A DNA stretch of 64,000 bases from Chryseobacterium mucoviscidosis (lineage in GTDB: Bacteria; Bacteroidota; Bacteroidia; Flavobacteriales; Weeksellaceae): NCBI RefSeq assembly GCF_002177115.1, contig NZ_MVAG01000064.1, positions 1 to 64,000 on the forward strand. The letters are read 5' to 3'. A model generated the notes under the pieces. It was not told the DNA's origin. It saw only the letters and a program-made list of their open reading frames with translations, and ran no database searches. Positions 1 to 10,168 of this stretch are shown piece after piece (the first letter of the stretch is position 1; every line of letters starts with the position of its first letter). A program made the translations under genes and the position numbers.

Positions 1-60
1 TATTTTGGAGAAAAGTTATTTGAAAGGCTGATTATTGCTAATATCACAGCTTTAGGTTAG
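1..60 (+). CDS. C-terminal fragment of an unidentified gene
   Basis: Frame 1 is open from the window edge to a TAG at 58-60 and reads YFGEKLFERLIIANITALG. It would be the last 19 residues of a gene transcribed toward the DeoR-family gene. Too little remains to name a family, and an open frame of this length can occur by chance. Confidence 0.3.
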   Translation, partial: YFGEKLFERLIIANITALG

Positions 61-79
61 AAAACGGATATTCAAATAT

Positions 80-844
80 TTATTTAACAATAACACTCAC
101 GCCAATTTCTTCAAGCTTATTTTTATCCTCGTCTAAAATATCACCATCTGTAATCAGAAAATCAATTTTATCCAGATCCGCGATTTTTCCGAAACCTTTT
201 TTATTCAGCTTGGAAGAATCTGCCAGAATCACTACTTTATCCGAACATTCAATCATCAGTTGATTAAGATGAGCTTCCGCAGCATTGGAAGTACTGATCC
301 CGAAATCCATATCAATTCCGTCTACTCCCAGAAATAATTTATTGCACGAGAAATGTTTCAGAATCGTCTCAGAGATGGAACCCACAATAGAAGTCGAACT
401 TTTTCTCACCTCCCCTCCTAATTGTATAATATTAATGTTAGGATTATTGCAAAGCTCGATCGCAACCCGTAAAGAAGAAGTAAGAACTGTTAATGGGCCA
501 AAATTTACCAGCATTCGTGCAAGATAATGCATCGTGGTTCCTGAAGCCAGAATAATACAGTCATTCTCCTGAATCAGAGAAAGCGCACCTTTCGCAATAT
601 TCTGCTTAGCCTCTACATTAATATTTTCCTTTTCATCAACATTCTTTTCATAAGCATACCGCACCTGCTTACTTGCTCCTCCGTGATTCCGGAACAGCAA
701 TCCAAGACTTTCAAGATAATTAAGATCCTTTCGGATCGTAACCGACGAAACATTGAATTTCTCACAAAGATCCTGAACCAGAATATGATCTTTTTCGTCT
801 AATTCCTTTAAAATATCATTATGCCTTGGAAGCAATTTCTCCAT
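80..844 (-). CDS. DeoR-family transcriptional repressor (GlpR-like)
   Basis: Predicted sugar-phosphate-responsive repressor. The N-terminus (about residues 1-60) is a DeoR winged helix, with VQDLCEKFNVSSVTIRKDL as recognition region; the rest is the DeoR C-terminal sensor domain (ILASGTTMHYLA, FLGVDGID, ILADSSKLNKKGFG), typical for binding phosphorylated sugars. I chose the ATG at 844 (MEKLLPRHNDIL), the usual family beginning; an in-frame ATG at 871 would add nine residues, but those codons contain a copy of the AAAACGAAAC repeat, which makes more sense as an upstream operator. Divergent from glpD, so it is probably the local repressor of glycerol use. Effector glycerol-3-phosphate is inferred from the neighbours, not from residues. 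Confidence 0.9.
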   Translation of the reverse strand: MEKLLPRHNDILKELDEKDHILVQDLCEKFNVSSVTIRKDLNYLESLGLLFRNHGGASKQVRYAYEKNVDEKENINVEAKQNIAKGALSLIQENDCIILASGTTMHYLARMLVNFGPLTVLTSSLRVAIELCNNPNINIIQLGGEVRKSSTSIVGSISETILKHFSCNKLFLGVDGIDMDFGISTSNAAEAHLNQLMIECSDKVVILADSSKLNKKGFGKIADLDKIDFLITDGDILDEDKNKLEEIGVSVIVK

Positions 845-847
845 TAC

Positions 848-971
848 GTTTCGTTTTCTCAAAAATACCATTTTTATTTTGATTCGAAAAATTTCATTTA
901 TTTTCTTTTTGGTTTCGTTTTTAATTTATAACTTTGAAAACGAAACATAACGAAATATTATGAAACGAAAC
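848..971. promoter_or_regulatory. Cluster of AAACGAAAC operator repeats between the repressor and glpD
   Basis: The 10-mer GTTTCGTTTT occurs at 848-857 and 912-921, its exact reverse complement AAAACGAAAC at 937-946, and nine of its bases (AAACGAAAC) at 963-971 inside the first glpD codons. The copies at 912-921 and 937-946 form a perfect inverted repeat around the glpD -7 box, the position expected for a repressor. The first copy lies just upstream of the preferred repressor start, which fits autoregulation. Binding by the adjacent DeoR protein is inferred. Confidence 0.7.
908..936 (+). promoter_or_regulatory. glpD promoter (Bacteroidota type)
   Basis: TTTG at 908-911 and TAACTTTG at 929-936 are separated by 17 bases and match the Bacteroidota -33 (TTTG) and -7 (TAnnTTTG) elements. 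The -7 box lies between the two arms of the operator inverted repeat. Confidence 0.75.
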
Positions 972-2549
972 GAAGAACTCAGCAAATTATCCACCGTTAA
1001 AGAATGGGACTTTATCATCATTGGCGGAGGAGCGAGTGGATTAGGTTCGGCACTGGACGCAACGAGCAGAGGATTTAAAACGTTACTGTTAGAATCTCAC
1101 GATTTTGCAAAAGCAACTTCCAGCAGAAGTACAAAACTGGTACACGGCGGCGTAAGATATTTAGCACAGGGAGATATCGGCTTGGTAAAAGAAGCCTTGA
1201 AAGAAAGAGGTTTACTGGCAAAAAATGCAGCGCACGTTGTAAAAAACCAGTCTTTTATTATTCCAAATTACACTTGGTGGGAAGGAATTTATTATAAAAT
1301 AGGACTTTCGGTTTACGATTTTCTTGCCGGAAAATTAAGTTTGGGAAGAACGAAATACATCAGCAAATCAAAAACCGTAGAGAAACTTCCGACCATCGAA
1401 CAAAAAGGTCTGGCGAGCGGAGTGGTTTATCAGGACGGACAGTTTGACGATGCAAGACTGGCGATCAACTTAACACAAACCATTATCGAAAAAGGCGGAA
1501 CAGCGGTTAATTACGTAAAAGTGATTAATTTAATTAAAAATGATTCCAATAAAATCATCGGCGTTGTTGCAGAAGATCAGTTTACAAAACAGCAATTCGA
1601 AATCAAAGCGAAAGTAGTCATCAATGCAACCGGAGTTTTCACGAATGATATTTTAAATATGAATAACCCGAAACACGGAAAATTCGTCGTTCCAAGTCAG
1701 GGAATTCATTTGGTTCTGGATAAATCGTTTCTGAAAAGCGATGATGCCATCATGATTCCTAAAACTTCAGACGGAAGGGTTTTATTTGTCGTTCCGTGGC
1801 ACGACAGAGCTTTGGTAGGAACAACAGATACTTTATTGGAAAACGAAAGTTTTGAGCCAAGAGCTTTGGAAGATGAAATTAAATTTGTCCTGAATACCGC
1901 AAGACAATATTTAGCGAAAAAGCCAACCCGTGAAGACGTAAAATCTGTTTTCGCAGGACTCAGACCTCTCGCAGCTCCAAAAGATGGCAGCAAAAGCACA
2001 AAAGAAGTTTCCAGAAGTCATAAAGTCGTTACCTCAGACACGGGACTCATCTCGATTATCGGAGGAAAATGGACGACTTACCGTAAAATGGCGGAAGATA
2101 CGATTGATGAAGCCATGAAAGTTCATAACCTCGGAATAACCACTTCCAAAACAGAACACCTTTCGATACATGGAAATGTGAAACCCGAAACGGTAGACAG
2201 AACGAATCATTTATATGTTTACGGAGCCGATATTCCGGAAATAAAAAAACTACAGCAGAACAATCCTGAATTATCAGAAAAAATACATCCTGATCATCCC
2301 TTCACCATGGCAGAAGCAGTCTGGGCAATACGAAGCGAAATGGCACAAACCATTGAGGATATTTTAGCACGAAGAGTACGGCTTTTATTTTTAGATGCAA
2401 GAGCAGCAATCGACAGCGCGCACAAGATTGCACAGATCATCGCAAAAGAAAACGGGCATTCTGCGGAATGGGCAGTTGAACAGGAAAGAGAATTTATCGA
2501 ATTGGCGAAAGGATATCTACTGACTCCTTATTCTCCAAGATCCATTTAA
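960..2549 (+). CDS. glpD: Glycerol-3-phosphate dehydrogenase, FAD-dependent
   Basis: Oxidises sn-glycerol-3-phosphate to dihydroxyacetone phosphate at the inner membrane and passes electrons to quinone. The Rossmann FAD motif [14 protein letters not shown] is at residues 19-32, followed by [16 protein letters not shown], the family signature. The C-terminal DAO domain contains [15 protein letters not shown], and a helical extension with [20 protein letters not shown] is typical of aerobic GlpD. Its 529 residues are the usual length. First gene of glpD-glpK-glpF, 20 bases ahead of glpK, and controlled by the operator-flanked promoter upstream. Confidence 0.97.
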   Translation: MKRNEELSKLSTVKEWDFIIIGGGASGLGSALDATSRGFKTLLLESHDFAKATSSRSTKLVHGGVRYLAQGDIGLVKEALKERGLLAKNAAHVVKNQSFIIPNYTWWEGIYYKIGLSVYDFLAGKLSLGRTKYISKSKTVEKLPTIEQKGLASGVVYQDGQFDDARLAINLTQTIIEKGGTAVNYVKVINLIKNDSNKIIGVVAEDQFTKQQFEIKAKVVINATGVFTNDILNMNNPKHGKFVVPSQGIHLVLDKSFLKSDDAIMIPKTSDGRVLFVVPWHDRALVGTTDTLLENESFEPRALEDEIKFVLNTARQYLAKKPTREDVKSVFAGLRPLAAPKDGSKSTKEVSRSHKVVTSDTGLISIIGGKWTTYRKMAEDTIDEAMKVHNLGITTSKTEHLSIHGNVKPETVDRTNHLYVYGADIPEIKKLQQNNPELSEKIHPDHPFTMAEAVWAIRSEMAQTIEDILARRVRLLFLDARAAIDSAHKIAQIIAKENGHSAEWAVEQEREFIELAKGYLLTPYSPRSI

Positions 2550-2569
2550 CCTTAATTTACGATCACAGC

Positions 2570-4066
2570 ATGAGTGAAAAGTTGATTCTCGCTCTGGACC
2601 AAGGTACGACTTCGTCGAGAGCCATTTTATTCAATCACAGCGGAGAAATTGAATTTGTTTCTCAGAAAAGTTTTGAACAGATATTTCCTACACCGGGTTG
2701 GGTAGAACATGACCCCAATGAAATCTGGTCTTCTCAGGTTTCCGTAGCCGCAGAAGTCATTGCCAAAGCCGGAATTTCCGGTCGGGAAATTGCCGCCATC
2801 GGAATTACCAATCAGCGTGAAACCACCGTTGTATGGGATAAAGAAACCGGAGAACCTGTGTATAATGCCATTGTATGGCAGGACAGAAGAACGTCCAAAT
2901 ATTGTGACGAATTAAAAGAGCAGGGTCATGCTGAGAAAATTAAAGAAAAAACAGGTCTTGTACTGGATGCTTATTTTTCAGCAACAAAACTGAAATGGAT
3001 TTTAGACAATGTAGAAGGCGCAAGAGAAAAAGCAGAAGCCGGAAAATTATGTTTCGGAACAGTAGACACTTTCCTTGTCTGGAAACTTACGCGCGGAAAA
3101 ATGTTCATCACCGATGTTTCGAATGCAAGCAGAACCATGCTTTTGAATATTCATACTTTAGAATGGGACGATGATTTACTGGAACTCTTCAATATTCCAA
3201 GAGCGATTTTACCGGAGGTGAAACAAAGCAGTGAAATCTACGGAGAAACAGCCACTACATTATTCTCCACAAAAATTCCGATTGCAGGGATTGCGGGAGA
3301 TCAGCAGGCTGCATTATTCGGACAGATGTGTACGACTCCGGGAATGGTAAAAAACACGTATGGAACGGGCTGTTTTCTTTTAATGAATACAGGAACAGAA
3401 GCCGTTTTATCTAAAAACAATTTACTGACGACCGTTGCATGGAAAATTAATGGAGAAGTGAATTACGCTTTGGAAGGAAGTGTTTTTGTAGGAGGTGCAG
3501 CGATTCAGTGGCTGAGAGACGGTTTAAAATTAATCCGTTCCGCAGAGGAAGTAAATACTTTGGCACAATCGGTTGAAGATAATGGCGGTGTGTATTTTGT
3601 TCCTGCATTAACGGGTTTAGGCGCTCCTCACTGGGATCAGTATGCCCGCGGAAATATCGTTGGCGTAACCCGTGGAACCACAAACGGGCATATCGCAAGA
3701 GCTACTCTGGAAGGTATTGCTTTTCAGGTGTATGATATTGTAAAAGCAATGGAAGCTGATTCCGGAACGGAAAGTTTAGAATTAAGAGTAGACGGCGGAG
3801 CTTCTGCAAGTGATTTGCTGATGCAGATTCAGTCAGATTTATTCGGATTTAAGATTACAAGACCAAAAACTCTGGAAACAACCGCTTTGGGAGCGGCTTA
3901 TCTTGCCGGACTTGCTGTCGGATACTGGAAAAATATTGATGAAATACAGTCTCAATGGATCATTGATAAAGATTTCCACCCGCAACTGGAAAAAGAAAAA
4001 GTGGAAAAAATGGTAAAAACGTGGACAAAAGCGGTACAGCGTTCTCAAAACTGGATCGAAGATTAA
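2570..4066 (+). CDS. glpK: Glycerol kinase
   Basis: FGGY-family kinase that phosphorylates glycerol to sn-glycerol-3-phosphate with ATP and so traps glycerol entering through GlpF. It begins [17 protein letters not shown], the ATP-binding N-terminus of glycerol kinases, and carries [29 protein letters not shown] and the C-terminal signature [19 protein letters not shown]. At 498 residues it is full length. It lies between glpD and glpF with short gaps, so co-transcription is expected. Confidence 0.98.
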   Translation: MSEKLILALDQGTTSSRAILFNHSGEIEFVSQKSFEQIFPTPGWVEHDPNEIWSSQVSVAAEVIAKAGISGREIAAIGITNQRETTVVWDKETGEPVYNAIVWQDRRTSKYCDELKEQGHAEKIKEKTGLVLDAYFSATKLKWILDNVEGAREKAEAGKLCFGTVDTFLVWKLTRGKMFITDVSNASRTMLLNIHTLEWDDDLLELFNIPRAILPEVKQSSEIYGETATTLFSTKIPIAGIAGDQQAALFGQMCTTPGMVKNTYGTGCFLLMNTGTEAVLSKNNLLTTVAWKINGEVNYALEGSVFVGGAAIQWLRDGLKLIRSAEEVNTLAQSVEDNGGVYFVPALTGLGAPHWDQYARGNIVGVTRGTTNGHIARATLEGIAFQVYDIVKAMEADSGTESLELRVDGGASASDLLMQIQSDLFGFKITRPKTLETTALGAAYLAGLAVGYWKNIDEIQSQWIIDKDFHPQLEKEKVEKMVKTWTKAVQRSQNWIED

Positions 4067-4084
4067 CCTTTTTAAAATAAAACT

Positions 4085-4816
4085 ATGACTCCATTTACAG
4101 CAGAAATAATCGGCACAATGCTGATGATCCTTTTAGGAAACGGCGTAGTAGCCAATGTTGTTTTGAAAGGCACAAAAGGAAACAGCTCCGGCTGGATCGT
4201 TATTACCACCGCCTGGGCTTTGGCCGTTTTTGTGGGAGTAACCGTTGCAGGACCTGTCAGCGGAGCGCACCTGAATCCCGCAGTGACTTTAGGATTGGCT
4301 TTCGCAGGAAAATTTTCTTGGGATCTGGTTCCTACCTATATTGCCGGAGAAATGATCGGGGCAATGTTGGGCGCATCTCTGGTCTGGATTTTCAATAAAG
4401 ATCATTTTGCCATTACGGAAGACGAAGGGGCAAAACTTGCATGTTTCAGTACCGGACCTGCCATCAGAAAACCCATTTCCAATTTAATCAGTGAAATTAT
4501 CGGAACTTTCGTTCTAGTGTTCGTGATTTTTCATTTCGCAGATCCAAGTATGACTTTAAATAATGATCCGACAGCAAAAATAGGATTAGGAAGTGTAGGA
4601 GCTTTACCGGTAACTTTATTGGTCTGGGCAATCGGTCTTTCTTTGGGAGGAACCACAGGCTATGCCATTAATCCGGCAAGAGATCTCGGACCAAGAATTA
4701 TGCATGCTCTTCTTCCGGTAAAAGGAAGCAGCGATTGGGGTTACGCATGGATTCCTATTGCAGGACCAATCATCGGAGCAGGACTTGCCGCTTTACTTCA
4801 CGGAATTCTGAGCTAA
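4085..4816 (+). CDS. glpF: Glycerol uptake facilitator (MIP channel)
   Basis: Six-helix inner-membrane channel for glycerol diffusion. Both NPA half-helices are visible: SGAHLNPAVTLG (residues 59-70) and GYAINPARDLGPR (from residue 192). The aspartate after the second NPAR (D200) is the usual mark of aquaglyceroporins as opposed to strict water channels. At 243 residues it is a little shorter than E. coli GlpF. It starts 18 bases after glpK and completes the uptake-phosphorylation-oxidation set. Confidence 0.95.
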   Translation: MTPFTAEIIGTMLMILLGNGVVANVVLKGTKGNSSGWIVITTAWALAVFVGVTVAGPVSGAHLNPAVTLGLAFAGKFSWDLVPTYIAGEMIGAMLGASLVWIFNKDHFAITEDEGAKLACFSTGPAIRKPISNLISEIIGTFVLVFVIFHFADPSMTLNNDPTAKIGLGSVGALPVTLLVWAIGLSLGGTTGYAINPARDLGPRIMHALLPVKGSSDWGYAWIPIAGPIIGAGLAALLHGILS

Positions 4817-4830
4817 CAACACTTTACTTT

Positions 4831-5631
4831 ATGAAAAAAATAATCTATTTATGCCTGATTTTATCAGGTACAGGGACTCTTTTTGCCCAGGAAAATAAAG
4901 AAACAGCGGAAGAAAGCAGGCTGGATTTTACTGCAAACATTCAGAATAACCATCTTTGGAGAGGCTTAATAATTACCGATAAGCCGGTTGTGATGGGAAA
5001 TCTTTCTTATGCTCTGGATAAAGATAAAAAATGGAAGGTCGGGATTTGGGGCGCATCTGCTTTAGCGGACGATAAAGACAATACACATTATAAAGAAATC
5101 AATTATTATGTACAGTTTTCCAACGGAAGATTTTACATTGGATTATGGGATTTATTTAATTCAAGAAATATAAACACTGCGGTGGCTTCGGAAGATATTT
5201 TTAATTATTCCAATAGGAGAACAGCGCATATTATTGATTTAAGAACCAATTATACATTTGGAGCTTCTTTTCCTTTAAATATTGAAGCAGACATTATGCT
5301 GTATGGAGGAGCTAATGCAGGAGAAGTGGTTCTGGAATCTGACGGAACGTATAAAAAGAATAAATATTCAACATATATTCAGGCGAGTTATCCTGTTATT
5401 AAAGATAAAAAAGTAAATCTTGACGCTTTTGTAGGAGCCGGATTTGCGTTAAATGACAAAAGATTTCTTTACGGAAACGGAGAAAAAAGTTTTGATATTG
5501 TAAATGTAGGCGTGAAGGCTAATAAGACCGTAAAAATCACAGATCATTACAGCCTGCCTGTTTCCATGATGGCAATGTGGAATCCTTCCAATAAGTTTGC
5601 AAGAATTCAATTAGCTGCAACGGTATTTTAA
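4831..5631 (+). CDS. Outer-membrane beta-barrel protein of the glycerol operon
   Basis: 266 residues with signal peptide MKKIIYLCLILSGTGTLFAQ. The mature protein has alternating aromatic/polar strands (FTANIQNNHLWRGLIITDKP, YYVQFSNGRFYIGLWDLFN, YIQASYPVIKDKKVNLDAF), and its opening resembles TorF-like putative porins. I use the ATG at 4831, 14 bases after the glpF stop; the longer frame from 4735 would overlap glpF and hide the signal peptide. Last gene before a terminator, so probably co-transcribed with glpDKF. A role in outer-membrane passage of glycerol or related compounds is inferred from position only. Confidence 0.75.
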   Translation: MKKIIYLCLILSGTGTLFAQENKETAEESRLDFTANIQNNHLWRGLIITDKPVVMGNLSYALDKDKKWKVGIWGASALADDKDNTHYKEINYYVQFSNGRFYIGLWDLFNSRNINTAVASEDIFNYSNRRTAHIIDLRTNYTFGASFPLNIEADIMLYGGANAGEVVLESDGTYKKNKYSTYIQASYPVIKDKKVNLDAFVGAGFALNDKRFLYGNGEKSFDIVNVGVKANKTVKITDHYSLPVSMMAMWNPSNKFARIQLAATVF

Positions 5632-5655
5632 AAATTAATTGTTAGTAATGTACAG

Positions 5656-5681
5656 ACCATCTCTTTTTGAGGTGGTTTTTT
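5656..5681 (+). terminator. Rho-independent terminator of the glp operon
   Basis: ACCATCTC (5656-5663), loop TTTTT, GAGGTGGT (5669-5676; one G-U pair), then a T run to 5681. Confidence 0.8.
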
Positions 5682-5889
5682 GCTTTTATTAAAAAAACTT
5701 TGTTTTTCGAAAATAAGTGAAATGCCTTTGCTTATCTAAATCTACGGTGTTAATAATTTGAATTTTCTTTGTCTTTCTTTGCGTTTAGTTTCATCGCTAA
5801 GTTAAACAAAGAGTAAAATTAAACTTTACAAAATCTTGTATAAAAGTAATTACCGTGATTTTACGGTGTAATTTTTGATAGGATATTTT

Positions 5890-5897
5890 TAATTTTG
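5890..5897 (+). promoter_or_regulatory. -7 box ahead of the secreted 137-residue protein
   Basis: TAATTTTG matches TAnnTTTG and lies 14 bases before the GTG start at 5912. I see no well-spaced TTTG. The AT-rich stretch 5682-5880 shows no gene. Confidence 0.45.
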
Positions 5898-5911
5898 GGA
5901 AAAATTCACTT

Positions 5912-6325
5912 GTGAAAAAACTTTTATTTCTACTCACACTTCTTTTAGGCTTCCTGTTATTTGCACAGTCGAAAGCTCCTTTTTCAGGGAAAAAAGATTT
6001 CAATATAGAAGATGGAACAAATGGCTCAGGAACACCAAGCTATTATATCAACATCAAAGATAACGGCGATGTCTATTTCGGTTTTGTACAGATCAATCAG
6101 GCAGACGGAACAGAAACCAAAGAAGAGATCAATGCCGGAAAATATGATCCGAAAGTGATGAAAGTTTATTTTAAAACCTATAATGAAACATTTTACGTGA
6201 AATTTGATAAAGAAAAAATTTATCTGACCGATGAAAACGGAAAAGTAAAAAAGTCAGACGATTGCTGTCCAGTTTCTGAAATGGAAAAAACGAATTGCGA
6301 ATGCTCAGGAATATTATACCAATGA
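5912..6325 (+). CDS. Secreted protein of unknown function
   Basis: 137 residues from a GTG start. A strong signal peptide (MKKLLFLLTLLLGFLLFAQS) precedes a small, probably beta-rich domain (YYINIKDNGDVYFGFVQINQ, VMKVYFKTYNETFYVKFDK). The C-terminus has five cysteines in 22 residues (DDCCPVSEMEKTNCECSG), suggesting disulfides or metal binding. I do not recognise the family. Its TGA overlaps the ATG of the next gene (ATGA at 6322-6325), so the two are translationally coupled. Confidence 0.7.
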   Translation: MKKLLFLLTLLLGFLLFAQSKAPFSGKKDFNIEDGTNGSGTPSYYINIKDNGDVYFGFVQINQADGTETKEEINAGKYDPKVMKVYFKTYNETFYVKFDKEKIYLTDENGKVKKSDDCCPVSEMEKTNCECSGILYQ

Positions 6326-7302
6326 TGAAAGCTTCTCAACTTCTGTTAATTTTATTTCTTGTTGTTTCCTGTGGTAAAAAACAGTCTCATCCGTACACTT
6401 TTTATTACTGGAAAACCCGTTTGGCTTTAGACAAAACAGAGAAAGACGTTTTACAAAAAGCAACCGATCCTTATTTATATACGCGTTTTTTTGATGTTGA
6501 TAAATTGGACGGGAAATTTCAGCCTGTCGGAGTTATTACAAAAGATCAGAGTTTCAGCACCGACAAAAATATTGTTCCGACGGTTTTTATTACAAACCGT
6601 GCGTTTCTCAACATCACCAATGAGGAAATACAGTTTCTTGCAGCAAGCATTAATGATTTAATTACAAAAAAGACTTCAGAATATCAGTTGAAAACGAACA
6701 ATCAAATACAAATTGACTGCGACTGGACTGCAGGAACTCGCGATGATTATTTTAAATTTCTGAAAAAATTAAAGAAAGTTTCTAAAAAATCGGTAACCTG
6801 TACACTTCGTCTTCATCAGGTAAAAGATAAAAATATCATGGGAATTCCACCGGTTGAGCAGGTATTTCTCATGTGCTACTCCACTTCTTCTCCGCTGGAA
6901 AACTCAGATAAAAATTCTATTTTGGATGTGAGTACACTCAAAAATTACCTTTCTAAGCTGGAAGATTATCCTGTTAAAAAAATTGAGGTTGCCCTGCCGA
7001 TTTATTCGTGGGGAATTGTAACCAACCATTTGGGAAAACATAAACTGATTAATGCATTATCTGAAAAGGATCTTAAAAACCCCGATTTCAAGCGAATATC
7101 CGACACAGAAATTGAAATACAGAAGGACGGATTTTATTTCGGAAGTTATCTGAACAAAGGTTTCAGAATTAAAATTGAAGAAATTTCGGATCAGCAGCTT
7201 CAGGAAGTTATCCGTTTTCTGGAGAAAAAAATAAACAACTTTACTATGATTTATTATCAGCTAGACAGTAAATTTGTTACAGGTCAGAACTTTAGCTTGT
7301 AA
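6322..7302 (+). CDS. Lipoprotein of unknown function, possibly TIM-barrel-like
   Basis: 326 residues with a lipoprotein signal ending LFLVVSC (Cys17 with the start used here). The ATG at 6322 overlaps the previous stop; a frame from 6295 would bury the signal peptide. Repeated strand-like patterns ending in acidic residues (IQIDCDWTAGTRDDYFKFL, KIEVALPIYSWGI, EIEIQKDGFYFGSYL) recall glycosidase-like TIM barrels, but this is inference and I cannot assign a named family. It is followed by another exported protein and may work with it at the envelope. Confidence 0.65.
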   Translation: MMKASQLLLILFLVVSCGKKQSHPYTFYYWKTRLALDKTEKDVLQKATDPYLYTRFFDVDKLDGKFQPVGVITKDQSFSTDKNIVPTVFITNRAFLNITNEEIQFLAASINDLITKKTSEYQLKTNNQIQIDCDWTAGTRDDYFKFLKKLKKVSKKSVTCTLRLHQVKDKNIMGIPPVEQVFLMCYSTSSPLENSDKNSILDVSTLKNYLSKLEDYPVKKIEVALPIYSWGIVTNHLGKHKLINALSEKDLKNPDFKRISDTEIEIQKDGFYFGSYLNKGFRIKIEEISDQQLQEVIRFLEKKINNFTMIYYQLDSKFVTGQNFSL

Positions 7303-7443
7303 ATTCAATTAAAATTCTGCGTAAATTGCATTATGCTTAAAAAGATAACTCTTACAGATTTTTTAAACGGATCAGCGTAAGATTTATTTAAAATAAACAT
7401 ACATTCATTAAAATTATAAACTTAAAAAAACACCATTAACAAA

Positions 7444-10158
7444 ATGAAAAAGTACTTTCTTTCGCTTGCGGTTCTATCGCTTTTTTACAGTAAAACTGAA
7501 GCATGCGCATGGTCTGATCCGGATTATGAATATTTCAATCTGTTTACGCAGAGTATCATCAAGGATAAATCTTACCTGCCTTTTCTTCACAGCTATTCCA
7601 CCAGATTTTATACTGATTTTAAACAATCCCAGATTCCTAATGAAAATGTGGATGTCTGGAAAAAATTCTTTAATAATCAACTGACTTTCGCGGAAACAGA
7701 TTATCTGGTGAATAAAATGAACATCAATGATTTGAATGCTCTGAAAAATGGCAGCACGAACAATCAGCTTCTTACGAAACTCGGATCTGGTTTTTATTCT
7801 AAATATAAGGAAGCGATTGATTATCTTATTGAGGCAAAATATCTTGAACCGTACATGAAAATCAACTACGTTGAAAGTCCGGATTCTTTTTATTACCGTG
7901 AAAGCGAAAGTTCACAAAATGCAACAAATCTTGATTACAATAAAACCATCACGGCATTAACCTCTCTTTACAATGCGGCAAAAAATCCTGAAATCAAACA
8001 GCGTTACGGATATCAATTGGTGCGTTTCAACCATTACACGCGAAATTACGAAGCAGCGGTTGAAGCTTTCAAGAATTATGTTGAACCCATAAAATCAAGA
8101 GGAGCTACTTATTTTATGGCTCTTGATCAATTGGCGGGTGCACAACGCGGACTGGATCTGAAAAGTGATGCCAACTGGAATTTCTTTCAGGTTTTTATGA
8201 ACAGTAAAAGCCGCAAAGAGTCTGCCTTCGTGTCTATGAAACTTTCGGACACTGCTTCTTTTAATAATATTATGAAAAGAGCGGGAACAAATGAAGAAAA
8301 AAACATGGCTTATTTTCTTTTAGGCTATGAAGATTTCAACAATCCGATTCCGATCATGGAAAAAATGTTTGAAATAGATCCTGATTCTGAAATTCTGAAA
8401 GTGATGGCGGTGAGGAGCATCAATGAACTGGAAAGAAACTATCTTCCGATTTATTATTACACCAACAATAATGAAAAATCTGCGGTAAAAGTTTCTGCAA
8501 ACACTACAACTACAGCAGATCAGCCAAAAACTGAGGCTGCGGAAGCTCCTAAAGAGGAAAAAATATCGTTCTGGGAGAAAATTGTGCGCTTTTTTAAGAA
8601 GCTATTCGGTGTTAAAGATAAAACGAGTACTGAAATGAAAGCAGATCAAAGCGATGATGAATTGCTGGACAACCCGAACAGAATTCCGGTTTTCAACAAG
8701 AATAATTATTACTATGACGATCAGACGAAAGATTTCTTAGATGATCTGGAAAAATTCACAAGCAAAACGAAAGAAAAATCTAAGGACGAATACTGGCAGA
8801 TTGCAGATGCTTATCTGAAGTTTCTTAAGAAAGATTATAAAGCCAGTACAGAGATTTTATCAGACATTCAAACCAGCAATCCCGAATATCTGGAACAGAT
8901 TAAAAGAATGAAGATTCTGAATGATATCGTTTCGCAGCCTAAAATTGATGCGGATTTCGAAGATCATTTAATGAAAGATTATGCTGAATATTTTGTGGAT
9001 AAACCGGAACCACCTAAAAAAGACAGTACGGAAACAGAATATGATTATTATGGTGAGGTTCCTTCTACAAAAGATTTCCTGAAAGATGTTCTTGCCAACC
9101 GTTATTTCCTGCAGGGTGAAGACGGAAAATCTTTCCTAATGAGCAATACGCTTTCTGATCTTCAGTACAATCCCAACTCCAGTCTGGTAAAAAGTGTGGA
9201 AGATTTTTACAGAAAGCCGAACAAAACGAAATTCGAGGAACAGATTATTGCTAAAAATATTGATGATGTGGGAAATATTGATGCCTTTTTCGCAGTGATT
9301 TATGGTGACAGAGCCATGAGACAGGCAGATTTTGAGAAAGCTAAATCATACTACACAAAAGCACAGAATTTCACAGGAATTCCTAGAATCAATTATGACT
9401 GGGACGGGAACTCTCAGAAAAAAACGCCTCATCAATACGGAGCTTCAGAATACAATGGTTTCAGAAGTATTTCGGATCTTGTTTTCGGACATAATGTTTG
9501 GGAAAGTTATCAGAGTACACCTGAAGAAAGTATGGTGAAGGAAGATTTTTCTCAGTTTTCTTTCATTAAACCTATGATGAATAAACTTGAATTGGCAGAT
9601 GCTTTAATTCAGCTTAAAAAAATAGGAAGCGGTAAGGACGAAAAATCAACAAAAGCCAATCAGCTCATCGGAAATCTTCTTTACAATACTTCTTCTTTGG
9701 GATATTACAGACAGTTATTTGTGATGGATGTTGACAATACGAATGGCGGAAAATATAATTTCTGGAGCACCGACAATGAAACACCTTATCAGTACTATTA
9801 TAAAAACTTTACGAGTACTACTTTTATTGAACCTGATAATTTTGATCTGGCAATTAATTATTATAAAAAAGCATTGAATACATCAACGGATAAAGAACAA
9901 AAAGCAAGAATTCTGTTTCAGATGGCAAGTGCGGAACAAGGGAAATATTATCAGTATGAAGCTAAAAATCCTTCGAACGTAGATTATTCGGATCCAAAAT
10001 GGAGCGAGAAAACGGATGCTTTCCAAAAGCAGTTAGATCAGATTAAAAATCAGAAATACAGAACCTATTTTGCCATGCTGAAAACACAGTATGCCGATAC
10101 AGAGACTGCAAAAAATCTGATGGGAAGCTGTTCTTATTTCGGGTATTTTATGAAATAG
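7444..10158 (+). CDS. Large secreted protein with helical repeats, unknown function
   Basis: 904 residues with signal peptide MKKYFLSLAVLSLFYSKTEA before CAWSDPDYEYF. Most of the protein reads as TPR-like helical hairpins (YQLVRFNHYTRNYEAAVEAF, AIYGDRAMRQADFEKAKSYY, INYYKKALNTSTDKEQKARI). A low-complexity Thr/Ala/Glu/Lys linker followed by a basic aromatic stretch (FWEKIVRFFKKLFGVKDK) divides it around residues 345-400. No lipobox and no T9SS C-terminal domain are evident, so a periplasmic location is likely. It lies 141 bases after the lipoprotein gene and ends in a bidirectional terminator. Confidence 0.7.
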   Translation: MKKYFLSLAVLSLFYSKTEACAWSDPDYEYFNLFTQSIIKDKSYLPFLHSYSTRFYTDFKQSQIPNENVDVWKKFFNNQLTFAETDYLVNKMNINDLNALKNGSTNNQLLTKLGSGFYSKYKEAIDYLIEAKYLEPYMKINYVESPDSFYYRESESSQNATNLDYNKTITALTSLYNAAKNPEIKQRYGYQLVRFNHYTRNYEAAVEAFKNYVEPIKSRGATYFMALDQLAGAQRGLDLKSDANWNFFQVFMNSKSRKESAFVSMKLSDTASFNNIMKRAGTNEEKNMAYFLLGYEDFNNPIPIMEKMFEIDPDSEILKVMAVRSINELERNYLPIYYYTNNNEKSAVKVSANTTTTADQPKTEAAEAPKEEKISFWEKIVRFFKKLFGVKDKTSTEMKADQSDDELLDNPNRIPVFNKNNYYYDDQTKDFLDDLEKFTSKTKEKSKDEYWQIADAYLKFLKKDYKASTEILSDIQTSNPEYLEQIKRMKILNDIVSQPKIDADFEDHLMKDYAEYFVDKPEPPKKDSTETEYDYYGEVPSTKDFLKDVLANRYFLQGEDGKSFLMSNTLSDLQYNPNSSLVKSVEDFYRKPNKTKFEEQIIAKNIDDVGNIDAFFAVIYGDRAMRQADFEKAKSYYTKAQNFTGIPRINYDWDGNSQKKTPHQYGASEYNGFRSISDLVFGHNVWESYQSTPEESMVKEDFSQFSFIKPMMNKLELADALIQLKKIGSGKDEKSTKANQLIGNLLYNTSSLGYYRQLFVMDVDNTNGGKYNFWSTDNETPYQYYYKNFTSTTFIEPDNFDLAINYYKKALNTSTDKEQKARILFQMASAEQGKYYQYEAKNPSNVDYSDPKWSEKTDAFQKQLDQIKNQKYRTYFAMLKTQYADTETAKNLMGSCSYFGYFMK

Positions 10159-10168
10159 AATGTTTAAT

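Noticed and set aside
5740..5815. TTTGCGTTTAGTTTCATCGC stretch as a repeat element
   Set aside because: It resembles intergenic repeats of Flavobacteriia, but there is no second copy in this window to support the call.
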